Of a DNA stretch of 46,018 nt, positions 1 to 8,326 are shown one piece after another. The first letter of the stretch is position 1. Every line of letters begins with the position of its first letter. Source of the DNA: an uncultured Prevotellaceae bacterium (GTDB lineage: Bacteria; Bacteroidota; Bacteroidia; Bacteroidales; Bacteroidaceae); assembly GCA_900316355.1 (NCBI GenBank), contig ONCQ01000030.1, forward strand, positions 1 through 46,018, written 5' to 3'. The notes beneath the pieces were generated by a model. That model was not told the DNA's origin, searched no databases, and saw only the letters and a program-made list of their open reading frames with translations. Both the position numbers and the translations under genes were made by a program.

Positions 1-117
1 GGTCATGTGCTGGAGTGTTTCCTCACAGCCGATGATGGGGAGCATCAGAAGGTCGGAGCGCCACTTGTGCGCGGCCTCCTGATACTCCTGCGGGGTAAAA
101 TTAAAAGTTCCTGCCAT
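1..117 (-). CDS. Phage structural protein, probable major capsid, N-terminus only
   Basis: An ATG at 117 opens a frame that reads 39 codons and leaves the window at position 1. The protein begins MAGTFNFTPQEY and has no signal peptide. I do not recognise a named family from this short piece. The call rests on context: it lies directly downstream, on the same strand, of a ClpP-type prohead protease with a coiled-coil scaffold-like tail, which is where tailed phages place the major capsid gene. A strong hairpin separates the two genes. It could instead be a head decoration or other structural protein. Confidence 0.5.
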   Translation of the reverse strand, partial: MAGTFNFTPQEYQEAAHKWRSDLLMLPIIGCEETLQHMT

Positions 118-181
118 AGCGGTAATAATTTTGTGTTTGTGTTGAGAAAGTGTTGTGTTGCGCGGGTTTGTGGACGTGTGC

Positions 182-213
182 AGGCGTACATCTATTATAT
201 TATAGATACGCCT
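182..213 (-). other. Stem-loop between protease and capsid genes
   Basis: A 12-bp stem with a 2-nt bulge (arms 182-195 and 202-213, 6-nt A/T loop) starts at the stop codon of the protease gene. No U-run follows it on the minus strand, so it is not a typical intrinsic terminator. It could be an RNA processing or stabilising element that raises capsid over protease expression, which is inference. Confidence 0.55.
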
Positions 214-553
214 ATCCGCCTACGAGGTCATACAGCTCCTTGGCACTGTTGACATGAGCGAGGTAGTCCTCAGCGGCAGTAGGCTGCTGCTCACCTTCAT
301 GCTGAGCGTTGACCACTGCAGGCGAAGTAGCTGCGGGCGTACCTTTGAGCGCCGTCACCTCGGCCTCCAGCTGCGTGATGCGTGTGTCACGCTCCGTCAG
401 CTGTCCCTCCTGGGCGGTAATCTTCGTTTCCTGAGCCGTCAGGTGGTCTTCGAGGCTCTGCAGCTGTGCTTCCGTGAGTGTCACGCTGCCCTCGGCATTC
501 GCGGTGAAGCCCTCTGTTTTCAGAGCAGCTTCCAGTTTAGGCATCTGTTTCAT
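212..553 (-). CDS. Possible nested scaffold protein (in-frame internal start)
   Basis: An in-frame ATG at 553 (MKQMPKLEAAL) sits just after a Q/T-rich linker and exactly at the boundary between the protease and the coiled-coil tail. Translation from it would give a 113-residue scaffold-like protein sharing the C-terminus of the protease, as lambda makes Nu3 inside C. No ribosome binding site is readable in this AT-poor stretch and Bacteroidota rarely use one, so this is inference from position only. Confidence 0.3.
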   Translation of the reverse strand: MKQMPKLEAALKTEGFTANAEGSVTLTEAQLQSLEDHLTAQETKITAQEGQLTERDTRITQLEAEVTALKGTPAATSPAVVNAQHEGEQQPTAAEDYLAHVNSAKELYDLVGG

Positions 554-1336
554 GGGTGTGATAGTTGTGTTTGTTGTTTGTGTTTGGATATTCTCTTGGC
601 TTTGCGCAGACGCTTCCGGAGTCTTCACGACACCCTCATCCGCTTTCATGGCCGGATGGAACAATGCCGTCAGAGCCGAGATAAGGCGTGACAGCAGCGG
701 TTCCGTTGTCCTTTGGGACATAGGATCCGCGTAAGGAATCGCCGGAATGGGAATCGAAGCCGTTGCCAATGCCGTTGCCAGTTCCTCCGTCATGTGAGGC
801 TTGATGTCCTCCTCATAGTCCGTGATGTCATCCACGAAACCCCATTCCTTGGCTTCGGATGCCGTGAGCCAGCCGCCCGTCTTCATCAATGCCAGCAGAT
901 CCGCCTGCGGCTTGCGGCATCGTGCGGCATACATGGCAGCAACGTGAGAGTCCAGCTTGTCCATCTGCGTCTTCTGTTCAGCGAGTCCGTCGATGTACTC
1001 CTGCAGCTGGTCGGCATTCATGCTTGCCCATTCGAACACCGCCATGGAGCATTTGTGCACCAAATAGAGCGCAGACGCATCCATGGAGATGCGCTGCGCT
1101 CCGAGCGAGGAGATGGTGGCGGCAGAGGCATTCATGCCGGTGAAGTGAACATGAACCTTCCCGTGACGGTGGAAGGCGGAGGATATGGAAAGTGCCGTGG
1201 CCAGCTGACCACCTGTGGAATCCACAAGTACGCTGACCTCGGCATCGGGATTAGCAGCCAGCGTGGCCAGCACGGATTCAGTGTTGAAGTCCGTACCGCC
1301 CACGTAGCCTTTGAGATGGAGATGATATTGAGTCAT
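212..1336 (-). CDS. ClpP-family prohead protease with C-terminal scaffold-like region
   Basis: This 374-aa protein has a ClpP/S14 (lambda C-like) serine protease fold in residues ~1-185. Visible are the DSTGG oxyanion-type loop, the nucleophile Ser71 in MNASAAT, His94 in LVHKCS, and an acidic residue in GFVDD (~169). Such enzymes mature phage proheads by cutting scaffold and capsid proteins. Residues ~260-374 are rich in Q/E/T with a coiled-coil stretch, like a fused scaffolding domain. I chose the Met that begins MTQYHLHLK; a longer frame adds 13 residues with two Cys and looks less natural. The neighbour downstream is the probable capsid gene. Upstream lies an AbiE pair rather than the portal and terminase genes usually found there. 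Confidence 0.85.
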   Translation of the reverse strand: MTQYHLHLKGYVGGTDFNTESVLATLAANPDAEVSVLVDSTGGQLATALSISSAFHRHGKVHVHFTGMNASAATISSLGAQRISMDASALYLVHKCSMAVFEWASMNADQLQEYIDGLAEQKTQMDKLDSHVAAMYAARCRKPQADLLALMKTGGWLTASEAKEWGFVDDITDYEEDIKPHMTEELATALATASIPIPAIPYADPMSQRTTEPLLSRLISALTALFHPAMKADEGVVKTPEASAQSQENIQTQTTNTTITPMKQMPKLEAALKTEGFTANAEGSVTLTEAQLQSLEDHLTAQETKITAQEGQLTERDTRITQLEAEVTALKGTPAATSPAVVNAQHEGEQQPTAAEDYLAHVNSAKELYDLVGG

Positions 1337-1401
1337 TGGGCAGATGTGTATGTGATTTCTGCCGCAAAAGTACATCTTTATTATATCGTGCGAAAAGACA
1401 G

Positions 1402-1433
1402 AAAACCCCTCTGCCGAAGAAACAGCAGAGGGG
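1402..1433 (-). terminator. Intrinsic terminator of the AbiE cassette
   Basis: A perfect 9-bp stem (CCCCTCTGC / GCAGAGGGG, arms 1406-1414 and 1425-1433, 10-nt loop) is followed on the minus strand by TTTT. It lies 26 bp past the abiEii stop and before the phage protease gene, so it should end AbiE transcripts and isolate them from the head genes. Confidence 0.8.
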
Positions 1434-1458
1434 CTATCTGTGAGATTGAATCCGATTG

Positions 1459-2487
1459 TCAGCCTTCATGGAACCTTCTTTCCAGTTCTTTCATACGTTG
1501 AAGCAACTCTCTGAAGGGAAGAGTCTTACCGTCATAGATCATGTGACGCTGCATGTATCCGTAGTCTTCTTCCCATAAGGCCAGCACTTCATTAGGCGGC
1601 GTCAGACAGATTTCCTTTCGCAAATCATGGGAATAATCAATGCCCTTGATGGAAGAGAAGAAAGCCCTGTGGTGATTGATGCTTGTCCAAAGCTGGTCAT
1701 CATGCACTGCCAGTAGGGCAAAATCCTTATCCATCATCTTCTCTATGTCGTAGAGATGCCTTGACTTCCTTTCCGCTTTCTGGCATCTGTCCGTCGTGAA
1801 TATCTCATGCAGCAGGAACACCTTTTCAAGGAATGTCTTTTCCGGCAGAGCGGCACGGATTTCAGCATCAGTCACGTCCGTACTCATGTCAGGGAAAGTC
1901 TGTGATACCATGCTGTTCACCTTTGTTTTCCGTGTCGGCTCTATCAAGGAGCGAGAACTTATCTCCAGCATTACTACGGGACGGACATATTCCTCGTTTA
2001 AGGATTGCTGCCCATCTGCGAACAGCGACTTATACTTGATGTACAGTTGTCGGGGTTCGGGGTAGGTGTTATCACCAATGCCATCAGGCTGTGCTTCAAT
2101 GGAGCACCATTCAGACAATCCATGTCTGTCAATGGCCTCTTGCATGGCCTTCAGAAACTCTTCCCGCACGAACAGGGAAGATTGTTTCCTCAGTTTCTTA
2201 ATCTGTTTGACCGTCGGCTCATCACCTTCGAAAATGCCGAAGTTACTGTCATAGGCGAGGTCAACATCCTCGGACATACGACCTATCAAATCCCAGCATT
2301 TGGAAAGACTTGATCCGCCCTTGAAGATGATGCGGTCGGCAAACGGAAGCTTGAACACAAGCTGAAGTACCAATGTCACCCACAAGTCCTTTTCCACGAC
2401 GATAGCGGGCAGTTTGGCCCTCATCGCTGTTTGTGTGATGAAAAGCCTTTTGCCTTCATCGTCTATATCAAAATACCTGTTGCTCAT
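1459..2487 (-). CDS. abiEii: AbiEii-type nucleotidyltransferase toxin
   Basis: This 342-aa protein belongs to the AbiEii/AbiGii family (DUF1814), the toxin of type IV toxin-antitoxin and abortive-infection systems. The nucleotidyltransferase core is visible at residues 55-80: FKGGSSLSK, then SEDVDLAYD with the paired acidic metal ligands. Family members transfer nucleotides, in studied cases to tRNA 3' ends, and arrest growth. The start overlaps the 3' end of abiEi by 20 bp, typical of coupled translation. It is the second gene of a two-gene unit that has its own promoter and terminator inside a phage region. Full length for the family, with no damage seen. Confidence 0.88.
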   Translation of the reverse strand: MSNRYFDIDDEGKRLFITQTAMRAKLPAIVVEKDLWVTLVLQLVFKLPFADRIIFKGGSSLSKCWDLIGRMSEDVDLAYDSNFGIFEGDEPTVKQIKKLRKQSSLFVREEFLKAMQEAIDRHGLSEWCSIEAQPDGIGDNTYPEPRQLYIKYKSLFADGQQSLNEEYVRPVVMLEISSRSLIEPTRKTKVNSMVSQTFPDMSTDVTDAEIRAALPEKTFLEKVFLLHEIFTTDRCQKAERKSRHLYDIEKMMDKDFALLAVHDDQLWTSINHHRAFFSSIKGIDYSHDLRKEICLTPPNEVLALWEEDYGYMQRHMIYDGKTLPFRELLQRMKELERRFHEG

Positions 2488-3076
2488 ATTGTTCTGTGAT
2501 TAAATCCTTTATCCATGCGGGCATTAGTGCCATATCATCCTTGATGGACTCAAACGGGATGTTGGCCAGCACGTCCCTGATGTGCTCCACATGTTCCTCT
2601 GTGATATTCTCCTTGCCGATATCCTTTAATGCGAACACCAGCATCATGATTATCCTGTTCTTGAAAGCCATGTTTTTTTGCGGTGTATGCACAAACTGGA
2701 TGGTGTAACCGTTCAAGAGCGAGATTGTCTTAGAACGACCGTCTGTCATGTACACCAGATTCATGGGAACCTGCGTGGAGAATCCCAACAAGTTCTGAGC
2801 ATAGGCCCCGGTAGGAACAATCGTTATCTTATCCCTCTCGGCAAGCCTCTTAGCCACCTCTTCATAAGAGGGGTAGATGACTCCGATGCCATACTTGGAA
2901 TCTATCTTAGGCATGAGATACACTCCCTGAGCAAGCCTCAGAATCGTTCCGGCCTTTGCCTCCCTCTCCAACGCTTTCCTGATGTTGGCAGTCTTTGACC
3001 CAAGGCTTACCAAGTCAGACGGGAAGAATATTGTTCCCGGCTTCATCTTGCCTATTTCAGACGAAATCCTACTCAT
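2468..3076 (-). CDS. abiEi: AbiEi-type antitoxin (DUF6088 family)
   Basis: This 202-aa protein is the upstream partner of the AbiEii toxin. The N-terminal ~75 residues (SRISSEIGKMKPGTIFF through LRLAQGVYLMP) form the winged-helix expected of AbiEi/DUF6088 antitoxins, which counter the toxin and repress their own operon. The C-terminal part is a mixed alpha/beta region. I take the start at MSRISS. A longer frame adds 34 residues, but the promoter -7 box and operator-like palindrome lie inside that extension, 29 bp or more upstream of the chosen ATG. The gene overlaps abiEii by 20 bp. Confidence 0.82.
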   Translation of the reverse strand: MSRISSEIGKMKPGTIFFPSDLVSLGSKTANIRKALEREAKAGTILRLAQGVYLMPKIDSKYGIGVIYPSYEEVAKRLAERDKITIVPTGAYAQNLLGFSTQVPMNLVYMTDGRSKTISLLNGYTIQFVHTPQKNMAFKNRIIMMLVFALKDIGKENITEEHVEHIRDVLANIPFESIKDDMALMPAWIKDLITEQYEQQVF

Positions 3077-3104
3077 TTTAGTATCACAAATGTTAAATCC
3101 GTCG

Positions 3105-3136
3105 CAAAAATATAACAAATTTGTGACATCTGCAAA
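3105..3136 (-). promoter_or_regulatory. abiE promoter with embedded palindromic operator
   Basis: On the minus strand a TTTG (-33 box, 3133-3136) is followed after exactly 20 nt by TATTTTTG (-7 box, 3105-3112), matching the Bacteroidota sigma consensus. Between the boxes lies the perfect 10-bp palindrome ACAAATTTGT (3115-3124). AbiEi antitoxins are known to bind inverted repeats in their promoter, so this is a likely autorepression site (inference). Confidence 0.7.
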
Positions 3137-3196
3137 ATTTTCGGCAATGATTACACTTTTCATAGAGGATTTTGGCATAATTGGCTCTCAAAAGCT

Positions 3197-3613
3197 CTAA
3201 ATTGATACAAGAATAAGCGTTTTACGTCCAATTAAGGACACCTCATAGACATATCCCGCCTTCTCGCCATCAGCCTCACCAGTCTGATGAGTGCGCTTGA
3301 TGATAGGGAAGGGGTCTTCATGGTGACCAATCAGCCACCATCGCCCATTCGTGTCAAGAGCGAGGAATGCCAGCAGCTGCCTCAGAGGAATGTCATCCGT
3401 GGAAGAAAACGTCAGCGTCGATTTCTCCACCTGAGCATGATTGTCATATACATTTTCAGTCACACATGTTGGCGTTCCCGTAAAGCACACCTCTTTTATC
3501 ATGTCATAGATGCCGGAAGGAATTCCAACGAGCGCTTTCATTTCGATGTTCAGAGGCAGACTCGCGCATCCGATATAAGCGATGCGTACGATGCCAGGAA
3601 GATACTGTTTCAT
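3197..3613 (-). CDS. Hypothetical phage protein (138 aa)
   Basis: The start is taken at MKQYLPGIVR; the longer frame adds 15 unlikely residues. I recognise no family. The protein is mixed alpha/beta with no signal peptide and contains a WWLIGHHEDPFP stretch near residue 95. It ends about 120 bp before the abiEi start and belongs to the minus-strand run of small unknown genes between the replication and head modules. A virion or late-gene regulator role is possible but not shown by the sequence. Confidence 0.6.
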   Translation of the reverse strand: MKQYLPGIVRIAYIGCASLPLNIEMKALVGIPSGIYDMIKEVCFTGTPTCVTENVYDNHAQVEKSTLTFSSTDDIPLRQLLAFLALDTNGRWWLIGHHEDPFPIIKRTHQTGEADGEKAGYVYEVSLIGRKTLILVSI

Positions 3614-3712
3614 GATGTTATGTTTTTGGGAGTTATTATGAGCTATCAGAATGCACAAAAACGAAAAGACAAAACCCCGAAGAGTGGGAACGTGAAATTT
3701 AAGATTCCTTAA

Positions 3713-4246
3713 CTATTTTCGCTTCTTAGGTGGCTTTTTCCTTCCGTAGCAGCATCCTTTATGCGCTTTATTCGCCTTGCTGTCGATATCGGGGGGAGCC
3801 TCGAACAGATGTCTTTTCCTCACCCTTATCTGCAGCAGCGTTTCCATGTTCGATTTGTTATCCTCAATCCCGTTCTTCTTCATGAAGTCCTCGATCCTCT
3901 GTTTATATGTAGGTGTTGCCGGATTCGGCGTTGCAATGAACCTCATGAAGTCCTTGACGAAATGCCTCATGATTGTCTTACGGAGAATCACGAGGATCCT
4001 TTCAGGCAGGTAACACCAGACATCTCGATTCAGGCCCTCCCGTTTCGGCACCTTGATGGCTATGCAGCCGTCTTTTCTTTCCGGTTCCCAGTCTTTCGGT
4101 TTCCTTTGGAGATTGTCCTGCATGACATCATTCTCCATTGACCATTTAGGGAAGGAGATAGGATCCTGTCCTTTCTTCCCGTAGTGATGGATGAGCCACA
4201 TCCTGACGTAGCCCTCCAGTTTGAGGTAGATAACATGTACTGTCAT
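3713..4246 (-). CDS. Hypothetical phage protein with basic C-terminus (177 aa)
   Basis: No family recognised. The N-terminal half carries several Trp residues and a KREGLNRDVWCYLPERI stretch. The C-terminus is strongly basic (CCYGRKKPPKKRK), as in nucleic-acid-binding or DNA-associated phage proteins. Its start overlaps the stop of the preceding 87-aa gene by 4 bp (ATGA), so the two are probably translated together. It lies between the candidate origin and the AbiE cassette. Confidence 0.6.
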   Translation of the reverse strand: MTVHVIYLKLEGYVRMWLIHHYGKKGQDPISFPKWSMENDVMQDNLQRKPKDWEPERKDGCIAIKVPKREGLNRDVWCYLPERILVILRKTIMRHFVKDFMRFIATPNPATPTYKQRIEDFMKKNGIEDNKSNMETLLQIRVRKRHLFEAPPDIDSKANKAHKGCCYGRKKPPKKRK

Positions 4247-4506
4247 TGATACGAGGATTTAAGTAGGTTAAAAACTTTGCCTTCTTTGTACTCCTCGTAT
4301 ATAAGGCCAATACACACAACTACATTGAGTGCATTACATTTATGTCTATGTTCGCCTTTTTCAAACTTAACTTCGGCTACCAACCCAGTGCCCATGTCCT
4401 CCGTCACAAGGCTGTTCCCATTCATGAAGCAGAGGGTTCCTATCTTGAATAGGATCCCTCCCAGCAGAAGAATGGGAAGCAGTTTATGGGCATCAGGATT
4501 CAGCAT
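4243..4506 (-). CDS. Small hypothetical phage protein (87 aa)
   Basis: Not recognised. Residues ~8-30 are hydrophobic (LLPILLLGGILFKIGTLCF) and could be a membrane segment or a buried beta-hairpin. The gene begins ~130 bp beyond the iteron-like block and couples by a 4-bp overlap to the next gene. It is the first gene after the non-coding origin-like region, so its transcript may start within that region. Confidence 0.5.
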   Translation of the reverse strand: MLNPDAHKLLPILLLGGILFKIGTLCFMNGNSLVTEDMGTGLVAEVKFEKGEHRHKCNALNVVVCIGLIYEEYKEGKVFNLLKSSYQ

Positions 4507-4633
4507 TATTCTTCTTTAGATTACATATCGATTTAGAGAGTGAGACATTTTCTCGCGCACGCACGCGAGACACACATTTTGACGCGCTACTTTGGCTACA
4601 CGGCTACAAAAAATGCAACCCGTTGGAAATGAG

Positions 4634-4802
4634 CTATAATAGATAATATTATATAGAATCATATATATAGAATCATGTAGTATATGTAGTTTCATTACCT
4701 TTTTTGTAGGCATTTTGTAGGCACTTGTAGGCAATTTGTAGGCAAATTCCACAAGGCTAATATGTTGAAACTGAGTATGTAGCAATTGTAGCACTTGTAG
4801 CA
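4634..4802. repeat. AT-rich block plus two iteron-like direct repeat arrays (candidate replication origin)
   Basis: Three elements lie together in the 320-bp gap next to the primase-helicase gene. At 4634-4690 is a very AT-rich stretch with a 12-bp direct repeat (ATATAGAATCAT at 4651 and 4665). At 4702-4744 are four copies of TTTGTAGGCA at 10-11 bp spacing. At 4776-4802 are three copies of NTTGTAGCA at 9 bp spacing. Iterons in helical phase beside an AT-rich unwinding region are the usual layout of initiator-dependent origins. The function is inferred; the repeats are seen directly. Confidence 0.6.
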
Positions 4803-4826
4803 AAGGAAATAGGGGTCTATATCATT

Positions 4827-7800
4827 TTAGTCTTCAATATCCGAGTCCTTTTGATTCTCGACATTCTCCATCAGGTTGATGTGGTAGTTCTTCTCCAGCT
4901 CGTCATAGTCGAAGCAGTACGCCCGCTGCACCTCTTCTGCCTGACGGCATTTCTCTCCCAGCAGGTTTGACTGTCTCATCTTCGGGACGCCACCCTTCAG
5001 GAAACACTTGAAGCGCACAGACTTCTTCTCACCTAGGTATTCCCGCGACTTTTCAAGGTAATACCTCAGAGAAGCCTCCGGGATGCCCACCTCGTCCGTC
5101 TGCTTGTTCAGGCGTTTGTACAGTTTGAAGATACGTGACCGCTGCAGGAACATCACCCGCTTGGCCTTTGGCCATTCCATATTGGCAATGTCCGTCTTCA
5201 GCGTTGTCACGAATTGAATGCGGAAATCGCCCTCATTGATAATCTCCCCTTCAGCCAGCAGGTATTTCACCGTGTTCCAGAACCCGGCCAGCTCATTGTT
5301 CGACTTACATTCCGCATTCTGACGGCGTATGCCTTCCAATACCACCGGTTTCATATCCTCGTAGTGGATATCGATGCCCAGGCCACCCTCCAGTGTCCTG
5401 AGCACGGACAGCGGAATGAGCCAGTTGTTCTTGATGCGGTCCTCGATACGTTCTCCTTCCAGTTCCGCATCAATCTCCGTCTGTGTCAAGCGGTATATAT
5501 CCTTGAACTCCACTTCCATCTTCTTCCGATGGCGCAGCAGCTGCAGGGTGAGGTGTGACACCCCTAAGGCACGCAGTTCCTTCAGCCGGTTATATTCCAT
5601 CTGTTCCTCCTTCGAGAACTCAGACCTGTCGAAGGTCAGATATATGAAGCGTGAGAACAGTGCAATATCTGCCGTGGCCATCTCCTGGCCGGAGAGGATG
5701 ATACCCGCATCCACGCTTGTCGTTTCCTTCTTTTTGTCCAGATCCATGTTCATGCGGGTACGTCCTGTGCCGTCCCACAGGCCCTTCAGGAACTCGCGCT
5801 TGTAGAGATCGATGTCATTCTTGAACTCATCGATATGCACTAGCGCGTTGGCCACTGCAGCCACCGTATCATTCAGTGCAGGCAGCGTGGCATTCTGAAT
5901 ATTCGGGGGCACATTCCCGGCAATGAAGAAGCTCATCAGCGTATGTCCCAGCTCCGACTTACCCGAGCCTTTGGGACCGAAGAGATTCAGGATAGGGAAG
6001 CTGCGCGTCTCAGCCGTCACGATGTCTCGGAACAACGTGGCCAGGAGAAAGCAGAATCCGATGCGTCCGTTGTCACCGAACACGCGGAATATCTGTGACG
6101 TGAACTGCAGGAGTGGGATGGAAGAGTAGGACAGGTGGACAAACATCTTCTCAAACTTGTAGAGCTTGTTGTCCTTCTTATACTGTTGGGAGAATGCCGG
6201 AAGATAGTAGTTCCCCAATTCTCCCAGGCGCACGATGCCCATGTCATCCACCGTCTGAAACTCTACGCCGTCCCACACGCCGTTACCGAAGGCGAAGAAG
6301 CCGGCACGCTGCCATCCCAGCTGCTTGATTTCCTCAGCCGTTTCCGTCACCTCGTAGAGGAAACGCTTCAGCTTCGTGAACTCGCGGTCTGAGGCCATCC
6401 ATATAAAGTTACCCAGTCCTTCCACCTTCTGTTTGAACTTCGACAGTCCCACTAATTCTTCCTGCCGCAGTTCCACCAGGCGTTTCAGCCCGAACTCATT
6501 CTTGACGTAGTACAGACGTTTCGGCATGATATTGTCGATGATATGAAACAGCGGTTCCATGGTGAAGTTCGACCACTCCCATTCATCGCCGTCCTTGGTG
6601 GTGGAACAGTACTTCCCTTTCTTGATATAGAAGCCGTACTGACTCAGCTGTTCAATCTCTATTTCCTTCTGCTTTTTTGGCTGTCCGGCTTTCTCGTTGG
6701 CGATGCGCTTCTGGTCGTTCACGGCACTGCGCCACAGGTTTTCCTTCTTGTTGCTCATCTCGGCCAGCTCGTCGATGAGCATAGCCTGTTCCGTGTCCGA
6801 CTGCACCATGGCAATCAGTCCTGCCAGCTCTGCCACGACTGTTGCCTTGGCCTCCGTTGTCTTCGCCCTCTCGAAGCGCAGTTCTGCCAGCCATATAATG
6901 AAGTCCCGTTCTTCAAGCCCGTTGAAGCGTTTGATGTCCTGGCAATATTCATCAGGATCCTGTTTCTCTCCTTGCTTTCCCAGCGGGATAGGTTTCACGG
7001 ACACCGCGAATCCCGCCTTCATGGCCTCCTTTCCGTTCTTGATGACGGCCTTCACCCCTGCACCGAACTCATCCCCGTCCTTGGCGGGGTCGGCATCCGG
7101 AAGGAAACAGATCTTATGCACGATACGTTTAAGCAGATGGAATTGCGCTTCCGTCCATGCCGTTCCGAGCGGGGCCACTGTATTGACCACGCCGATCTGC
7201 TGCAGACGCATGCAGTCCGGCGCACCCTCCACGGCATACACCTTCTGCTCCTTCGACGCTATGCGCCTGGCATTATGGAAGCCGAAGAGCACATCCCCCT
7301 TGCGGTAAATGGGACTCTCAGCGCCATTCAGGTACTTCGACTTCGATGTGCCAGTCATGTCCCGTGCCGTATAGCTGATGACACGCCCCATGCGGTCTTT
7401 GATAGGAATCATGATACGCGCACGGAAGAAGTCATACCAGCAGTTATGCTCATCAAGACCCACGAGGCTTAGTGTGCGTAGGCGGTCCAGGCTCTCGCCG
7501 TTCTTCTCAGCCCATGAGACGAGGACGTTCCCCTTCGGCGCATAGCCGATACCTTCCTCCTCGCAGTATTCCGCGCCCCATCGCCCATGAGCATACTCCT
7601 GGGCGTCGGCATCCTCCCGGAACATCGCCTTGTAGAGCGCATCCACGCGGCTCATCAGTCCCAGATTCGCTTCCCGTTCAAGGCGGTTGTTCTTTTCGTC
7701 GTCCGTCTCTTCGCGTTCCTCAATCTTGATGTTCTTCTTGTCGGCCAGCACCTTCACGGCAGCGGGGAATTCCAGCCCGTCATGCTTCATCACAAAGCTG

Positions 7801-8012
7801 ATGGCGTTGCCACTTTCCCCGCATCCATAGCACCTGTATGTGCCTTTTATATCATCCACCTTGAAGGAGGGCGTTTTTTCCCCATGGAAAGGACAGCAGC
7901 ACTCATAATACTTGCTGCGTCCATGCCTTTTCAGTTGGATGCCGTAGTCAGTGATGACATCGACAATGCTGTTCCTGTCAAGCACCTGCTCAATGATTCT
8001 CTCTGGTATCAT
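4827..8012 (-). CDS. Phage-type primase-helicase (CHC2 zinc finger, TOPRIM, P-loop ATPase)
   Basis: This 1061-aa replication protein has three recognisable parts. Residues ~36-64 form a DnaG-type CHC2 zinc finger (CPFH then CYGCG). Residues ~256-350 form a TOPRIM primase core with VYAVEGAPD and the acidic DAD motif. Residues ~675-860 form a P-loop helicase/ATPase with Walker A GPKGSGKS and a LVHIDEF Walker-B-like motif, followed by a conserved SGQE stretch. A DUF927-like linker of about 300 residues joins primase and helicase. It would prime and unwind the element's own DNA. The candidate origin lies immediately downstream. The gene follows two small early genes on the same strand after a 47-bp gap. 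Confidence 0.88.
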   Translation of the reverse strand: MIPERIIEQVLDRNSIVDVITDYGIQLKRHGRSKYYECCCPFHGEKTPSFKVDDIKGTYRCYGCGESGNAISFVMKHDGLEFPAAVKVLADKKNIKIEEREETDDEKNNRLEREANLGLMSRVDALYKAMFREDADAQEYAHGRWGAEYCEEEGIGYAPKGNVLVSWAEKNGESLDRLRTLSLVGLDEHNCWYDFFRARIMIPIKDRMGRVISYTARDMTGTSKSKYLNGAESPIYRKGDVLFGFHNARRIASKEQKVYAVEGAPDCMRLQQIGVVNTVAPLGTAWTEAQFHLLKRIVHKICFLPDADPAKDGDEFGAGVKAVIKNGKEAMKAGFAVSVKPIPLGKQGEKQDPDEYCQDIKRFNGLEERDFIIWLAELRFERAKTTEAKATVVAELAGLIAMVQSDTEQAMLIDELAEMSNKKENLWRSAVNDQKRIANEKAGQPKKQKEIEIEQLSQYGFYIKKGKYCSTTKDGDEWEWSNFTMEPLFHIIDNIMPKRLYYVKNEFGLKRLVELRQEELVGLSKFKQKVEGLGNFIWMASDREFTKLKRFLYEVTETAEEIKQLGWQRAGFFAFGNGVWDGVEFQTVDDMGIVRLGELGNYYLPAFSQQYKKDNKLYKFEKMFVHLSYSSIPLLQFTSQIFRVFGDNGRIGFCFLLATLFRDIVTAETRSFPILNLFGPKGSGKSELGHTLMSFFIAGNVPPNIQNATLPALNDTVAAVANALVHIDEFKNDIDLYKREFLKGLWDGTGRTRMNMDLDKKKETTSVDAGIILSGQEMATADIALFSRFIYLTFDRSEFSKEEQMEYNRLKELRALGVSHLTLQLLRHRKKMEVEFKDIYRLTQTEIDAELEGERIEDRIKNNWLIPLSVLRTLEGGLGIDIHYEDMKPVVLEGIRRQNAECKSNNELAGFWNTVKYLLAEGEIINEGDFRIQFVTTLKTDIANMEWPKAKRVMFLQRSRIFKLYKRLNKQTDEVGIPEASLRYYLEKSREYLGEKKSVRFKCFLKGGVPKMRQSNLLGEKCRQAEEVQRAYCFDYDELEKNYHINLMENVENQKDSDIED

Positions 8013-8059
8013 CTTATCTCACTTAAAAGAAGTTTCAAAACTGCCACGGATGACGGGCT

Positions 8060-8326
8060 TCACAGCGGGCCAGCCGTGGACTTGGAATCACATTTCTTTT
8101 CTAGTCCAAACAGAGACTCGAAAAGTTTTTTCTTCGATATAAACCAATGCTTGCCTTTCTTCTTGCCGACCAATTCACCTGACGAGAATTTACGATTTAC
8201 CTCTGCCACTTTGATATGAAGTTTTTCGGCCACTTCCTCGGCGCTGTAGAATTCAAAGGAATGCTCTTCGAACTTCTGCACGACCAAGGTTGCAAGCGTA
8301 TCCAGTTCAGAAAAACTAAAGGCCAT
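8060..8326 (-). CDS. Excisionase-like helix-turn-helix protein (88 aa)
   Basis: The central segment FYSAEEVAEKLHIKVAEVNRKFSSGELVGKKKGKHWFISKKKL is the MerR/excisionase-type winged helix seen in recombination directionality factors and element-encoded regulators. The HTH is at residues ~27-47 and the wing at ~50-65. The start overlaps the preceding 80-aa gene by 11 bp and the primase gene follows, so the three form an early operon. No integrase is nearby in the window, so it may act as a regulator or an excisionase for an integrase encoded elsewhere in the element. Confidence 0.7.
   Translation of the reverse strand: MAFSFSELDTLATLVVQKFEEHSFEFYSAEEVAEKLHIKVAEVNRKFSSGELVGKKKGKHWFISKKKLFESLFGLEKKCDSKSTAGPL

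Noticed and set aside
713-1501. Long plus-strand open frame (262 codons) opposite the prohead protease
   Set aside because: Shadow of the minus-strand gene; Arg/Cys/His-rich composition and no motif.
4516-4803. 95-codon minus-strand open frame downstream of the primase
   Set aside because: It is made of the AT-rich block and iteron-like repeats read as protein; composition is not coding-like.
6543-7472. Long plus-strand open frame (309 codons) opposite the primase
   Set aside because: Shadow of the primase-helicase gene, whose motifs are clear on the minus strand.
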